Positions 24,375 to 32,510 of a stretch of DNA of 45,627 nt are shown in pieces (the stretch's first letter is position 1; every line of letters begins with the position of its first letter). The stretch lies in NCBI GenBank assembly GCA_011390805.1, contig JAABRT010000022.1, positions 1 through 45,627 of the forward strand, in the 5' to 3' direction. Under the pieces are notes generated by a model. That model had not been told where the DNA came from and searched no databases. It worked only from the letters and a program-made list of their open reading frames with translations. The stretch is from Gemmatimonas sp. GTDB taxonomy: Bacteria; Gemmatimonadota; Gemmatimonadetes; Gemmatimonadales; Gemmatimonadaceae. A program made the position numbers and the translations under genes.

Positions 24375-25672
24375 TGTCACGTGAAGCGAATCGTGATCTG
24401 TTGCTGCGCGGTGGACGCATTGTCGACCCATCACAGAACATGGATGTCACCGGTGACGTGCTCTTGCGCGACGGCAAAGTCGAAGCGTGCGGTAGCTCGC
24501 TCGGCACGCCAGACAACGCTGATGTCATTGATTGTACGGGACTTGTGGTCACGCCCGGCATGATCGATGTGCACGTGCACATGCGCGAACCCGGGCGTGA
24601 AGATGTCGAGACGATCAAGTCGGGTGCACACGCCGCCGCAGCTGGTGGGTTTACGGCTGTATGTGCCATGCCCAATACGCGTCCAACAACCGACAACCAG
24701 GCCACCGTCGGCTTTGTGAAACGGCAAGGTGAAGCGGCGGGTTTCGCACGCGTGTATCCGTACGGCGCCATCTCGGTTGGATCAAAAGGTGAAACGCTGG
24801 CCGAGATGGGCGAGATGGTGGGCGCCGGCGCGGTGGCGTTCAGCGATGACGGATATCCGGTGCAAAGCGCACAGCTGATGCGTACCGCACTGGAGTACGC
24901 GCGCACTTTTGGTGTGCCGGTGGCCGAGCATTGCGAAGACATGTCGCTCGCACATGCGGGATCGATGAACGAAGGGGCGATCAGCGCACGCCTCGGTCTC
25001 AAAGGCATTCCGGCGGAAGCCGAAGAGATTTATGTGATTCGCGATATCCTGCTGGCCAAGCGAACCGGCGGACACATTCACATGTGTCACATGAGCACCA
25101 AGGGATCGGTGGAGCTCATTCGCTGGGGCAAGGAGCGCGGCATCAACGTGACCGCCGAAGTGTGTTCGCACCACATCTCGCTCACCGAAGAACGTGTTGG
25201 CAACTACGACACGAATGCAAAAATGAATCCGCCGTTGCGCACGGCCGAAGATGTGGAAGCGCTGCAGCAGGGATTGGCCGACGGCACGATTGATCTGCTG
25301 GTTACCGATCACGCGCCGCACCACTACGACGAAAAAGAACGCGAGTTCGCCGATGCGCCCAACGGCATTGTGGGGCTCGAAACCGCGCTCGGCGTGAACT
25401 GCACCTGGCTGCTGCACCGCGATGTGCTGTCGCTCTCGGCGCTCGTTGACAGCATGTCCTGCAAACCGGCCAAGGTATTTGGGCTGCCCGGTGGTACGCT
25501 GCGCGCCGGAAGTCTGGGCGATGTCACCGTGTTTGATCCTGACAAACGCTGGACGGTTGACCCCGCACAGTTCCGCTCCAAAGGGCGCAACACGCCGTAC
25601 GGTGGAGTTGAGCTCACAGGTCAGGCCCGGCTTACGATTGTTGGCGGACGCGTGGTGTACCGCGCTCAGTAG
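24374..25672 (+). CDS. pyrC: PyrC, dihydroorotase (class I)
   Basis: Zinc enzyme that closes carbamoyl aspartate to dihydroorotate. 432 residues, the length of the class I enzymes. Metal ligands lie in DVHVHMREPG and in the later histidines of HIHMCHMST and VCSHH; the catalytic Asp is in LLVTDHAPHH. The C-terminal part has LPGGTLRAGSLGDVTVFDP, the composite beta domain. Its ATG overlaps the pyrB stop by one base, so the two are surely coupled; the two proteins form a joint complex in several bacteria. Confidence 0.97.
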   Translation: MSREANRDLLLRGGRIVDPSQNMDVTGDVLLRDGKVEACGSSLGTPDNADVIDCTGLVVTPGMIDVHVHMREPGREDVETIKSGAHAAAAGGFTAVCAMPNTRPTTDNQATVGFVKRQGEAAGFARVYPYGAISVGSKGETLAEMGEMVGAGAVAFSDDGYPVQSAQLMRTALEYARTFGVPVAEHCEDMSLAHAGSMNEGAISARLGLKGIPAEAEEIYVIRDILLAKRTGGHIHMCHMSTKGSVELIRWGKERGINVTAEVCSHHISLTEERVGNYDTNAKMNPPLRTAEDVEALQQGLADGTIDLLVTDHAPHHYDEKEREFADAPNGIVGLETALGVNCTWLLHRDVLSLSALVDSMSCKPAKVFGLPGGTLRAGSLGDVTVFDPDKRWTVDPAQFRSKGRNTPYGGVELTGQARLTIVGGRVVYRAQ

Positions 25673-25681
25673 CGGCGTCTG

Positions 25682-26359
25682 ATGACGGGTGTCTCCGAAG
25701 AGTCGGCCGCGCGCGAGGCGATTGTGCGAGCCTGCGCACGGTTGCATGCCCGCGGGTTGCTGGCTGGCACCGAGGGCAACGTGTCAGTCAGACTCTCCGA
25801 CGGCACGTTGCTCGCCACACCGGCCGGTGCCGACAAGGCGGCGCTTGAACCGGGCGATCTCATCCGTTTGCACGCCACCGGAACGGTTCGTCACCCTGTG
25901 ACACCAGCTGAGCCAACGAGTAACATAGAGGAGGCGGCGTCAGTCGGACGCGCTTCGTCAGAGATCCGGATGCATGTGCGTGCCTACCAGCTGCGACCCG
26001 ACGTTGGGGCGGTGGTGCACGCGCATCCGCCGGCGGCAACAGCGTTTGCCACTGCTGGTCGGGCGCTTCCGTCTGACGTCTTGCCCGAGCTGATCGTCAA
26101 TGTCGGGCCGGTGGCGCTCGTCCCGTACGGACGTCCCGGTACCGACGCCCTTCCTGATGCCATGACGCCGTGGCTGGCCACACATCACGTGTTCCTGCTC
26201 GCGAATCATGGTGTCACTTCTCTTGGTGCCACGCTCAACCAGGCACTGCATCGACTCGAAAGTTGTGAACAAGCGGCCCGGATTCTGCTCGGCGCCGCAC
26301 TGCTGGGAGGCGCTCAGCCTTTGCCGCCAGGCGAAGCTGAGGCTCTCCGCCTTCTCTGA
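25682..26359 (+). CDS. Class II aldolase/adducin family protein
   Basis: Zinc-dependent aldolase fold of the L-fuculose-phosphate aldolase type, 225 residues. Seen: ARGLLAGTEGNVSVRL (substrate phosphate loop), TPAGADKAALEPGDLI, catalytic-acid region ASSEIRMHVRAYQLRPDV, zinc ligands HAHPPA, and the later NHGVTSLG with the third histidine. The substrate is unknown; cleavage of a sugar phosphate to dihydroxyacetone phosphate or a methylthioribulose-type dehydration are both possible for this family. It starts 9 bases after pyrC and is in its transcript, but has no evident pyrimidine role. Confidence 0.88.
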   Translation: MTGVSEESAAREAIVRACARLHARGLLAGTEGNVSVRLSDGTLLATPAGADKAALEPGDLIRLHATGTVRHPVTPAEPTSNIEEAASVGRASSEIRMHVRAYQLRPDVGAVVHAHPPAATAFATAGRALPSDVLPELIVNVGPVALVPYGRPGTDALPDAMTPWLATHHVFLLANHGVTSLGATLNQALHRLESCEQAARILLGAALLGGAQPLPPGEAEALRLL

Positions 26360-26394
26360 TTGCTGCTCGTAGCCGCTCACCTGGAGTTTTCCGC

Positions 26395-27456
26395 ATGACC
26401 GATACAACGCCGGTGTCCATCGACGACGTGCGTACGCTGGTTGCCGAACGTCATCGATTCGATGAGTGGCTGTCGGCACTCGAATCGCGACGCAGCGATA
26501 CCCCCGATCACGTGTACGCGCGTGTGCACGGCGACTACGTCTCCCGTCGCGACAACGTGATGACGCAGTTGCATGCCCACGTGCCCGGACTGGAGCAGCT
26601 GCTCGGTGAACTTGATGCACGGGCCACCGATCTCGGGCTGCGCAGTCGTGCCGAAGAGGACGAACGCGCCGAAGCCATGTTGCGCCATGCGGTGGGTGAG
26701 TACGACGACAACAAGTGGGAGGAGGTGCGCAATCGCGTGGAGTCCACGCTGGCCACCCTTGGTGGAGAGCGTGAGGCGCTTGATGCGGAGCGCGAGGACG
26801 TGCGTGGTTTGCTGTCCAGCGCCCGGCCCATGAATGCTGTTGCGGAGGAGTCCGAGGTTCACGACGCAGCGACAGAGACGGCGCCCGGCGCCGATGCGGG
26901 GACGGGGAGCGCGACCGACAGTGTGTCTGACACCGGGTCGCTTAACGCGCTGGCGGACGCTGATTTTACCGAGCCTGACGCGACAAACGCTGCATTGCCG
27001 GACGGTCGCAGTTCGCCGCACGGCACACCCGACTGGTTGGGCGCCATGACACCGGCGTCGGTACCGTCGCTCCCCTCTCAGCCTACGGGGGCCACGCCGC
27101 CTACAGAGTCATCGGATGCTATTGACGACGCCTTTGGTGAGCCGGGCGGTCTGGACTTCACTGAAGAATCCACCGACCACGAGTCGGGTGATGTGTTCGG
27201 TGATGCAAAACCGAGCAGCCGTGATGCCAAGGCGGCGTCTGACGCCGGCGACGTCACATCGTCTCCGAGCGCGTTTGACGAACTGGCGTTTTTGCGCTCC
27301 GTGATTGATCCGCAGGCCTCGAGTCCGTCAGCGCCTTCGGCGCCCACGGGTAATCCGCAGGCGCAGAAGACACTGCGCTGCACGGAATGCGGCACCATGA
27401 ATCTTCCCACCGAGTGGTACTGTGAGCGGTGCGGGGGAGAGCTGGCGGCGTTCTGA
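26395..27456 (+). CDS. Coiled-coil protein with acidic linker and C-terminal zinc ribbon
   Basis: Not assigned to a known family. The 353 residues fall into three parts: a charged helical N-terminal half (about 1-145, with heptad-like LEQLLGELDARATDLGLRS and NRVESTLATLGGEREALDAE); a long Asp/Ser/Thr-rich acidic disordered region (about 146-320); and a C-terminal zinc ribbon CTECGTMNLPTEWYCERCG with two CxxC pairs. No signal or membrane helix. It is last in the pyr transcript, 35 bases after the aldolase gene. The zinc ribbon suggests contact with nucleic acid or with another protein. Confidence 0.8.
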   Translation: MTDTTPVSIDDVRTLVAERHRFDEWLSALESRRSDTPDHVYARVHGDYVSRRDNVMTQLHAHVPGLEQLLGELDARATDLGLRSRAEEDERAEAMLRHAVGEYDDNKWEEVRNRVESTLATLGGEREALDAEREDVRGLLSSARPMNAVAEESEVHDAATETAPGADAGTGSATDSVSDTGSLNALADADFTEPDATNAALPDGRSSPHGTPDWLGAMTPASVPSLPSQPTGATPPTESSDAIDDAFGEPGGLDFTEESTDHESGDVFGDAKPSSRDAKAASDAGDVTSSPSAFDELAFLRSVIDPQASSPSAPSAPTGNPQAQKTLRCTECGTMNLPTEWYCERCGGELAAF

Positions 27457-27517
27457 GGTTGTCACCGGTGCTGTAACCGGCACCGCGTGCAGTGCGCGCG
27501 CCGAATGCGATATACAA

Positions 27518-27551
27518 AAGGGGCCGGTATCTGCGAAGATACCGGCCCCTT
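27518..27551. terminator. Bidirectional terminator between the pyr operon and rpsT
   Basis: A perfect 14-base stem (27518-27531 with 27538-27551) around loop TGCGAA. On the minus strand it is followed by TTTTGTAT, so it ends rpsT; on the plus strand it is followed by GTTGT and ends the pyr transcript. Confidence 0.92.
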
Positions 27552-27556
27552 GTTGT

Positions 27557-27572
27557 CCCGCCGTGTGGCGGG
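27557..27572 (-). terminator. Short GC hairpin next to rpsT
   Basis: CCCGCC and GGCGGG around GTGT, 15 bases past the rpsT stop. It has no T-run and probably adds to the larger neighbouring terminator. Confidence 0.4.
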
Positions 27573-27587
27573 TGCAACCTTGTGGCG

Positions 27588-27839
27588 TTACGCCGTTGCT
27601 GCTGCGCTGGCGATGCGCGAAATGCTGCTCTTCTGACGGGCCGCGGCGTTGGCGTGAATCAAGCCTTTGCGCGCAGCACGATCGAGCAGTGAGACCGCCC
27701 TGGTGCGCTCGTCAGCCGAGGCTTCGGTGGTCTTGGCTTTCTTGAGTGCAGTACGGAGAGTGGAGCGCTGCGCACGGTTACGTACGGCGGCGGCGCGCGA
27801 CTTCCGAAGATCCTTCTTGGAGGACTTGATATTCGGCAC
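27588..27839 (-). CDS. rpsT: 30S ribosomal protein S20
   Basis: Small-subunit ribosomal protein that binds 16S rRNA early in assembly. 83 residues, rich in Lys, Arg and Ala. The family start PNIKSSKKDLRKSRAAAVRN is followed by LRTALKKAK, and the C-terminal segment GLIHANAAARQKSSISR is typical. The start must be the GTG at 27839; the frame is open further upstream, but those residues are not part of S20. GTG starts on rpsT fit its known weak, autoregulated translation in other bacteria. Confidence 0.96.
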   Translation of the reverse strand: MPNIKSSKKDLRKSRAAAVRNRAQRSTLRTALKKAKTTEASADERTRAVSLLDRAARKGLIHANAAARQKSSISRIASAAATA

Positions 27840-27908
27840 GGAAACGTCTTTGCTCGGGAATGCAGAAATGGGTATGCCTGAATTAGCGCTACCCAAGGTA
27901 GACCGACA

Positions 27909-27937
27909 AACGTATGCGCGCAGGGAGACGGTGTCAA
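27909..27937 (-). promoter_or_regulatory. Likely rpsT promoter
   Basis: On the minus strand TTGACA (27937 to 27932), a 17-base spacer and TACGTT (27914 to 27909). The predicted leader is about 60 bases. Confidence 0.6.
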
Positions 27938-27993
27938 GCGACGACCACTTCGTGTGTGCGGTATTCGCGAAAGCTGGTGGTGCGCTTCACGTT

Positions 27994-28022
27994 TTGACAG
28001 CGCCCACTGCGGCGAGTAGGTT
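27994..28022 (+). promoter_or_regulatory. Likely promoter of the protease-scpA-scpB-rluB operon
   Basis: TTGACA at 27994-27999, a 17-base spacer and TAGGTT at 28017-28022. The -35 is perfect and the -10 is weak. A DnaA box overlaps the -10 and the expected start. Confidence 0.6.
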
Positions 28023-28029
28023 ATCCACA
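28021..28029 (+). promoter_or_regulatory. Perfect DnaA box
   Basis: TTATCCACA is the strict consensus DnaA box. It overlaps the -10 and initiation site of the promoter above, a placement suited to control by DnaA. No second box was seen nearby, so this is not an origin. Confidence 0.65.
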
Positions 28030-28121
28030 GTTGCTTGCTCGCACGTATTTGCTACGTTCGATGGTCTGAATGTCTCAGGTGCGCTTCGCAGGCGTTGTCT
28101 CTTCTCAAACCCGCCCCCGCG

Positions 28122-28802
28122 TTGACCTGGCAGCAGCAACTTCTTCTCATTGCCCCCATGCTGCTCTTCTCCATGGTGGCGCACGAGTATGCACACGGTT
28201 GGGCGGCGCTCAAGCAGGGCGACGAGACCGCGCTCGCACTCGGGCGGCTGACGTGGAATCCTGCCAAGCACATCGATCCGTTCATGACCATCCTGCTGCC
28301 GCTGATGTTGGCGGCGGCCGGTGCTCCGATTCTGGGGGGCGCCAAACCGGTGCCGGTGAATCCCGCCAACTTCAGGAATCTCAAGCGCGGCGACATCATC
28401 GTGTCGCTGGCCGGTGTCACAGCCAACCTGCTGATCGTGGTGGCCTGCGTACCCGTCATCATGGTGGCCGGCTGGCTGGGAAGTGTGATCCCCGCCGTTG
28501 CCACGCCCATGGCGCTACTGCAACGTATGTCGGTCATGGGGATCTTTCTCAACATGATCCTCGTGGTCTTCAATCTTCTGCCGATTCCGCCGCTCGACGG
28601 CTCGCACGTGTTCAAATACCTGTTGCCCCCGGCGCTGGCGCGACCCTATCAGCGACTGGCCGGAGCGGGCATTCTCGTACTGCTGGCGTTCATGTACTTC
28701 GTGCCGGCGTTCCGCACGATCATTCTGTCACCCGCCTTGTTCGTGCAGTCGCTGGCTCAGCGGCTGTATCTTCCGTTTCTGCTCCCGACCCCATTCCCGT
28801 GA
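28122..28802 (+). CDS. Site-2-type (M50) membrane metalloprotease
   Basis: Polytopic zinc protease of the rhomboid-unrelated S2P class, about 226 residues. The first helix carries the zinc motif HEYAHG, followed by LGRLTWNPAKHIDP, the family GGAKPVPVNPANFRN, a further helix, and NLLPIPPLDGSHV, which supplies the third zinc ligand. It belongs to the short group without a PDZ domain, often found beside scpA and trpS-type genes. The start is uncertain: TTG 28122 keeps the first helix whole, ATG 28158 would cut into it, and TTG 28035 is also in frame. The stop overlaps scpA (GTGA). Confidence 0.85.
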   Translation: MTWQQQLLLIAPMLLFSMVAHEYAHGWAALKQGDETALALGRLTWNPAKHIDPFMTILLPLMLAAAGAPILGGAKPVPVNPANFRNLKRGDIIVSLAGVTANLLIVVACVPVIMVAGWLGSVIPAVATPMALLQRMSVMGIFLNMILVVFNLLPIPPLDGSHVFKYLLPPALARPYQRLAGAGILVLLAFMYFVPAFRTIILSPALFVQSLAQRLYLPFLLPTPFP

Positions 28803-29548
28803 TTGCGCCCAACTTCCGCCCCACGGACTCCGCCCATCCGCCGTTTGTCGTCGAGCTCGATCAGTTCTCGGGCCCGCTCGATCTGCTGCTGTCGCTCATC
28901 CGCGACGAACAGGTCGACATCTACGACATTCCGATCGCGCGCATCGCCGAACAGTTTCTGGCGCGCATCAGCACGCTCGGGCTCGATGAAGCAGCCGACT
29001 ATCTCGAGATGGCCGCGCGACTGCTGCGCATCAAGGCGCAGATGCTGCTGCCGCGCGCCGAAGGTGAAGAGACGTGGGAAGATCCGCGTGCAGAGCTGGT
29101 CCGTCGATTGCTCGAATATCAGCAGATGCGCGAGGTTGTTGATCTGCTCGAACGCCGCGGTGAGGAGCGTCGCAACCGATTTGCCCGCTCCTGGGTACCG
29201 CAGGTAGACGTGGCGCCTCCGGTTGCGCCGCTGGTGCTGTCGCTGGCCGAACTGCTGGCCGCGGTGGATCGCGTCATGCGCGTGTCCAAAATGCCCAGCA
29301 CGCACGAAGTCATTGCCCGTCAGCTCGATGTGGCGGGCGCATTGGCCACGGTGCGTCGGGTGATTGCGGCGCGTCGTCATGCCACGTGGCGTGATCTGAT
29401 CGGACGCGACGCCGAACCCTGGCAGATTCTGTCAGTGCTCATGGCGTTGCTCGAAATGGCCAAGCTGGGAGAGCTGCGCGTGGCCCAACCAACCCCGTTT
29501 GCCATGGTGGAGATCGAACGTCGTGACGCCGTTAGCGAAGCTGCTTGA
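28799..29548 (+). CDS. scpA: ScpA, condensin kleisin subunit
   Basis: Kleisin that bridges the two SMC heads and, with ScpB, forms the bacterial condensin needed for chromosome segregation. 249 residues. The N-terminal SMC-neck contact FVVELDQFSGPLDLLLSLIR and YDIPIARIAEQFL are present, as is DYLEMAARLLRIKAQMLLP. The C-terminal winged helix ends at LLEMAKLGELRVAQ. GTG 28799 overlaps the protease stop. The smc gene is not in the window. Confidence 0.95.
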   Translation: MIAPNFRPTDSAHPPFVVELDQFSGPLDLLLSLIRDEQVDIYDIPIARIAEQFLARISTLGLDEAADYLEMAARLLRIKAQMLLPRAEGEETWEDPRAELVRRLLEYQQMREVVDLLERRGEERRNRFARSWVPQVDVAPPVAPLVLSLAELLAAVDRVMRVSKMPSTHEVIARQLDVAGALATVRRVIAARRHATWRDLIGRDAEPWQILSVLMALLEMAKLGELRVAQPTPFAMVEIERRDAVSEAA

Positions 29549-30359
29549 AGCGGCGCTCTTTGCGAGCCCGCGCCCTATTCCGCTCGACAATCTGGCCACC
29601 CTCGATCCCGAGGCGTCGCCGGCCGCGCTGGCGTCGGCGCTTGATGAACTGCGTGAACACTATGATGTAGATGGGCACGGTGTCGAACTCATAGAGCAGG
29701 GCGGTGGCTGGCAGATCCTTACGCGTCCCGAGTTCACCGAAGCCATTGAGCGCGCGCACGTCAGTGTGCGTCCGCAGCGCCTGTCGTCGCCGTCGCTTGA
29801 AACGCTGGCCATTATCGCGTATCGCCAGCCCATCGGGCGCGCCGAAATCGAAGAGATTCGTGGCGTGGCAGTAGGCAGCGTGCTCAAGTCACTGCACGAG
29901 CGGCAGCTCATTGATGTGGTCGGGCGCAGCGAGGGCATTGGACGTCCGCTTCTCTATGGCACCACAGCCTTGTTCCTCGAGCAGTTTGGTTTGCGGCATC
30001 TCGAAGAGCTGCCGCGCGCCGACGAGCTGGCCATCGCGTTGCGTGGTGCCGGTGGACTGGTCAGTACGCCCATCGAACCGCCGGCGCCGATGCTGCCGCT
30101 GGAGGGAGAGGCGACGGTGGAGACGTCAGACGATTCACCAGCCGGACACACCGCAGCCGCTGAAGGAGACGACGTAAACGAGAACGAGGCCGTTGAAGCT
30201 GCGCACGAGAGTGAAGCGGTTGACGCCGCGGACGAGAGCGAAGCGATTGACGCAGCGGACGAGAGCGAAGCGGTTGACGCGGCGGACACCCTCGAAGATC
30301 AGGAAGACGACGACGCGGACCCCTACCGCAACGAAGCGCTCGGCGCGAACGCCGAATGA
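29523..30359 (+). CDS. scpB: ScpB, condensin accessory subunit with acidic repeat tail
   Basis: Partner of ScpA, 278 residues. The first 180 or so are the normal pair of winged helices: PLAKLLEAALFASPRPI, GGGWQILTRPEF, and the family signature LSSPSLETLAIIAYRQPI followed by IRGVAVGSVLKSL. Beyond that is a long Glu/Asp/Ala tail, including three 9-residue repeats, that most ScpB proteins lack. The GTG at 29523 is chosen (26-base overlap with scpA); an in-frame ATG at 29499 would add 8 residues. Confidence 0.93.
   Translation: MTPLAKLLEAALFASPRPIPLDNLATLDPEASPAALASALDELREHYDVDGHGVELIEQGGGWQILTRPEFTEAIERAHVSVRPQRLSSPSLETLAIIAYRQPIGRAEIEEIRGVAVGSVLKSLHERQLIDVVGRSEGIGRPLLYGTTALFLEQFGLRHLEELPRADELAIALRGAGGLVSTPIEPPAPMLPLEGEATVETSDDSPAGHTAAAEGDDVNENEAVEAAHESEAVDAADESEAIDAADESEAVDAADTLEDQEDDDADPYRNEALGANAE
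30204..30284 (+). repeat. Three 27-base tandem units in the scpB tail
   Basis: Units 30204-30230, 30231-30257 and 30258-30284 encode HESEAVDAA, DESEAIDAA and DESEAVDAA. Copies 2 and 3 differ at only a few bases. Confidence 0.88.
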
Positions 30360-31366
30360 GCGCACGCAAGAGCGGGAAAGGGGCGGGCGGGCGCGACACG
30401 CGGCCGGGCGCGTCCAAACGGGCCGGTCCCGGTAAGCGGTCTGACGCGCCTCAGCGGTCGGCCCGTCCCGAGCGATCGGGTGGCTCCAAGCGCTCTGCCG
30501 CACCGGATCGATCCGAAGAATCCGCGCGGTCTGATGCGTCCAAGCGGCAGCCGTCGCCCAAGCGTCAGGGTGCGCCCAAGCGCGGTGGTCCGCGTCGCGG
30601 TGCGCCGGCTCGTGACCCGTTCAGCACACCCGTCAATCCCAATGCCGAAGGGCCCATGCGTGTTCAGCGTGCATTGGCGCGCGCTGGCATCGTGTCGCGC
30701 CGAGAGGCCGATCGACTGGTCGCCGCCGGTCGCGTCTCAGTTAACGGGGCGGTGGCGGAAATCGGACAGTCGGTTGATCCGGCGCGTGATCGCATTGAAA
30801 TCGATGGTGAAGCTGTACAGGTCACCGTGCGCACGACAACATGGATGGTGTTGCACAAGCCGTCGGGCTTCATGACCACGCGCGCCGATCCGCAGGGGCG
30901 CCCGACCGTGTTCGATCTTGTCGATCCGGTGCCCGGTCTGGTGTACGTCGGCCGACTCGATTTTCTCACCGAAGGGTTGCTGTTGCTCACCACCGACGGT
31001 CAGGCGGCGCACGCGCTCACCCATCCGAGCAAGGAAGTGGAGCGCACCTATGTTGCCGTGGTGCGCGGCGACGCAGCCGGCGCGGCTCGTGAAGCGCGGC
31101 GTGGGGTGGAACTCGAAGACGGACCCGTTCAGCCCGTCTCAGTGCGGGCTGAACCGCTGGGCGAGCGACGTTGGTCGTTTGAGATCACTTTGGTTGACGG
31201 ACGCACCCGCGAGGTACGTCGTTTGTGTGAGGCGCTCGGGCTCACGGTGGAGCGGCTGGTGCGCACGCGGTACGGTCCGGTGGAGTTGGGCGACCTGCCG
31301 CCGGGGGAGAGTCGGCCGCTGTCACCGCGGGAACGGGCGGTCATTGAAGCGCTGAGTGGCGCCTAG
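30356..31366 (+). CDS. rluB: RsuA/RluB-family pseudouridine synthase with basic N-terminal extension
   Basis: Converts a uridine of ribosomal RNA (23S position in RluB, 16S in RsuA) to pseudouridine. 336 residues. Residues 1-98 are a disordered Arg/Lys/Ser-rich extension. An S4 RNA-binding domain follows (MRVQRALARAGIVSRREAD and GRVSVNGAV). The catalytic domain has HKPSGFMTT, the catalytic Asp in GRLDFLTEGLLLLT, and LVDGRTREVRRLCEALGL. RluB is favoured over RsuA by the scpAB neighbourhood, but the target base cannot be proven. ATG overlaps the scpB stop. Confidence 0.9.
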   Translation: MSARKSGKGAGGRDTRPGASKRAGPGKRSDAPQRSARPERSGGSKRSAAPDRSEESARSDASKRQPSPKRQGAPKRGGPRRGAPARDPFSTPVNPNAEGPMRVQRALARAGIVSRREADRLVAAGRVSVNGAVAEIGQSVDPARDRIEIDGEAVQVTVRTTTWMVLHKPSGFMTTRADPQGRPTVFDLVDPVPGLVYVGRLDFLTEGLLLLTTDGQAAHALTHPSKEVERTYVAVVRGDAAGAAREARRGVELEDGPVQPVSVRAEPLGERRWSFEITLVDGRTREVRRLCEALGLTVERLVRTRYGPVELGDLPPGESRPLSPRERAVIEALSGA

Positions 31367-31457
31367 ACGGCTGTTGTGGGGTATGCTTGAGTCTGTCGTT
31401 CGACTGTCCCCGGGTTGGCACTGATTTGGTTATGACTTTGAAGCGGAGTTGTGCGCG

Positions 31458-32510
31458 TTGACTGTTCCTTCCGTTCCGGCCAATGCGCCGTCCATGATGG
31501 ATCGAGATTCTGACTCGCCGGTCCCGACATCCGCCTCGGCGGGTGAAGCGGCGCGCGGCTCTGATGTGCAGATGGTGCAGTCGGTCTTGCACGAAGTGGC
31601 GCGTCGCATTGTAGGCCAGGACTATCTGGTGGAACGACTGCTCATCAGTCTGCTCACCGGCGGGCACGTGTTGCTCGAAGGCGTGCCCGGGCTGGCCAAA
31701 ACGCTCACCGTGCGCACGCTCGCCGAAACCGTGCACACCACGTTTCAGCGCATTCAGTTCACCCCTGATTTGCTGCCCGCTGACGTGATCGGCACACAGA
31801 TCTTCGATCAGGGCACGGGTGAGTTCCGCGTCAAGCACGGCCCGATTTTCGCCAACATCATTCTGGCCGACGAAATCAATCGTGCACCGGCCAAGGTGCA
31901 GGCCGCACTGCTCGAAGCAATGCAGGAAAAGCAGGTCACGATTGGCGGCACCACCTATCCGCTGGTAGAACCGTTTCTCGTACTGGCTACGCAGAATCCG
32001 ATTGAGCAGGAAGGCACCTATCCGCTGCCCGAAGCGCAGGTTGACCGCTTCATGTTCAAACTGCGCGTTGGTTACCCCACGCGCGCCGAAGAAAAAGAAA
32101 TCCTGCGGCGCATGGCGGGCGGTGAGTCCATCAAGGTGTCGGCCGTTGCGCAGCCTGAACAGTTGCTCGATGCACGTCGTCGCATTGCCGACATGTACAT
32201 GGATGACCGGTTGGTTGATTACATCGTTGAACTCGTGCACGCCACGCGTCATCCCAAGGACGTCGGCCTCGCCGACCTGGTGCCGCTCATCGAGTTTGGT
32301 GCGTCACCGCGCGCGACCATCGCGCTGGGGCAAGCGGCGCGTGCCCACGCGTTCCTGCGCGGGCGCAGCTTTGTTACACCTGATGATGTCAAAGCCATCG
32401 CTCCTGATGTACTGCGTCACCGTGTACTCACAACATTTGAAGCCGACGCCGAAGGCGTGACGTCGGATGCGATCGTCACGCGAATTCTGGGGCGCGTCGA
32501 GACGCCGTGA
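31458..32510 (+). CDS. MoxR-family AAA+ ATPase
   Basis: Chaperone-like ATPase that works with von Willebrand A-domain proteins; first gene of a Bat-type operon. About 350 residues. Walker A variant GVPGLAKT at 75-82, Walker B IILADEINRAPAKVQAALLE, sensor ATQNPIEQEGTYPLPEAQ, and the C-terminal lid with RVLTTFEAD-like sequence. The start is unclear: TTG at 31458 has GGAG nine bases upstream and is chosen; TTG 31449 and ATG 31494 are in frame too. The stop overlaps the DUF58 gene. Confidence 0.93.
   Translation: MTVPSVPANAPSMMDRDSDSPVPTSASAGEAARGSDVQMVQSVLHEVARRIVGQDYLVERLLISLLTGGHVLLEGVPGLAKTLTVRTLAETVHTTFQRIQFTPDLLPADVIGTQIFDQGTGEFRVKHGPIFANIILADEINRAPAKVQAALLEAMQEKQVTIGGTTYPLVEPFLVLATQNPIEQEGTYPLPEAQVDRFMFKLRVGYPTRAEEKEILRRMAGGESIKVSAVAQPEQLLDARRRIADMYMDDRLVDYIVELVHATRHPKDVGLADLVPLIEFGASPRATIALGQAARAHAFLRGRSFVTPDDVKAIAPDVLRHRVLTTFEADAEGVTSDAIVTRILGRVETP

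Noticed and set aside
28021..28029. Possible replication origin at the DnaA box
   Set aside because: Only one box, no AT-rich unwinding region, and no dnaA, dnaN, rpmH or parAB genes nearby.
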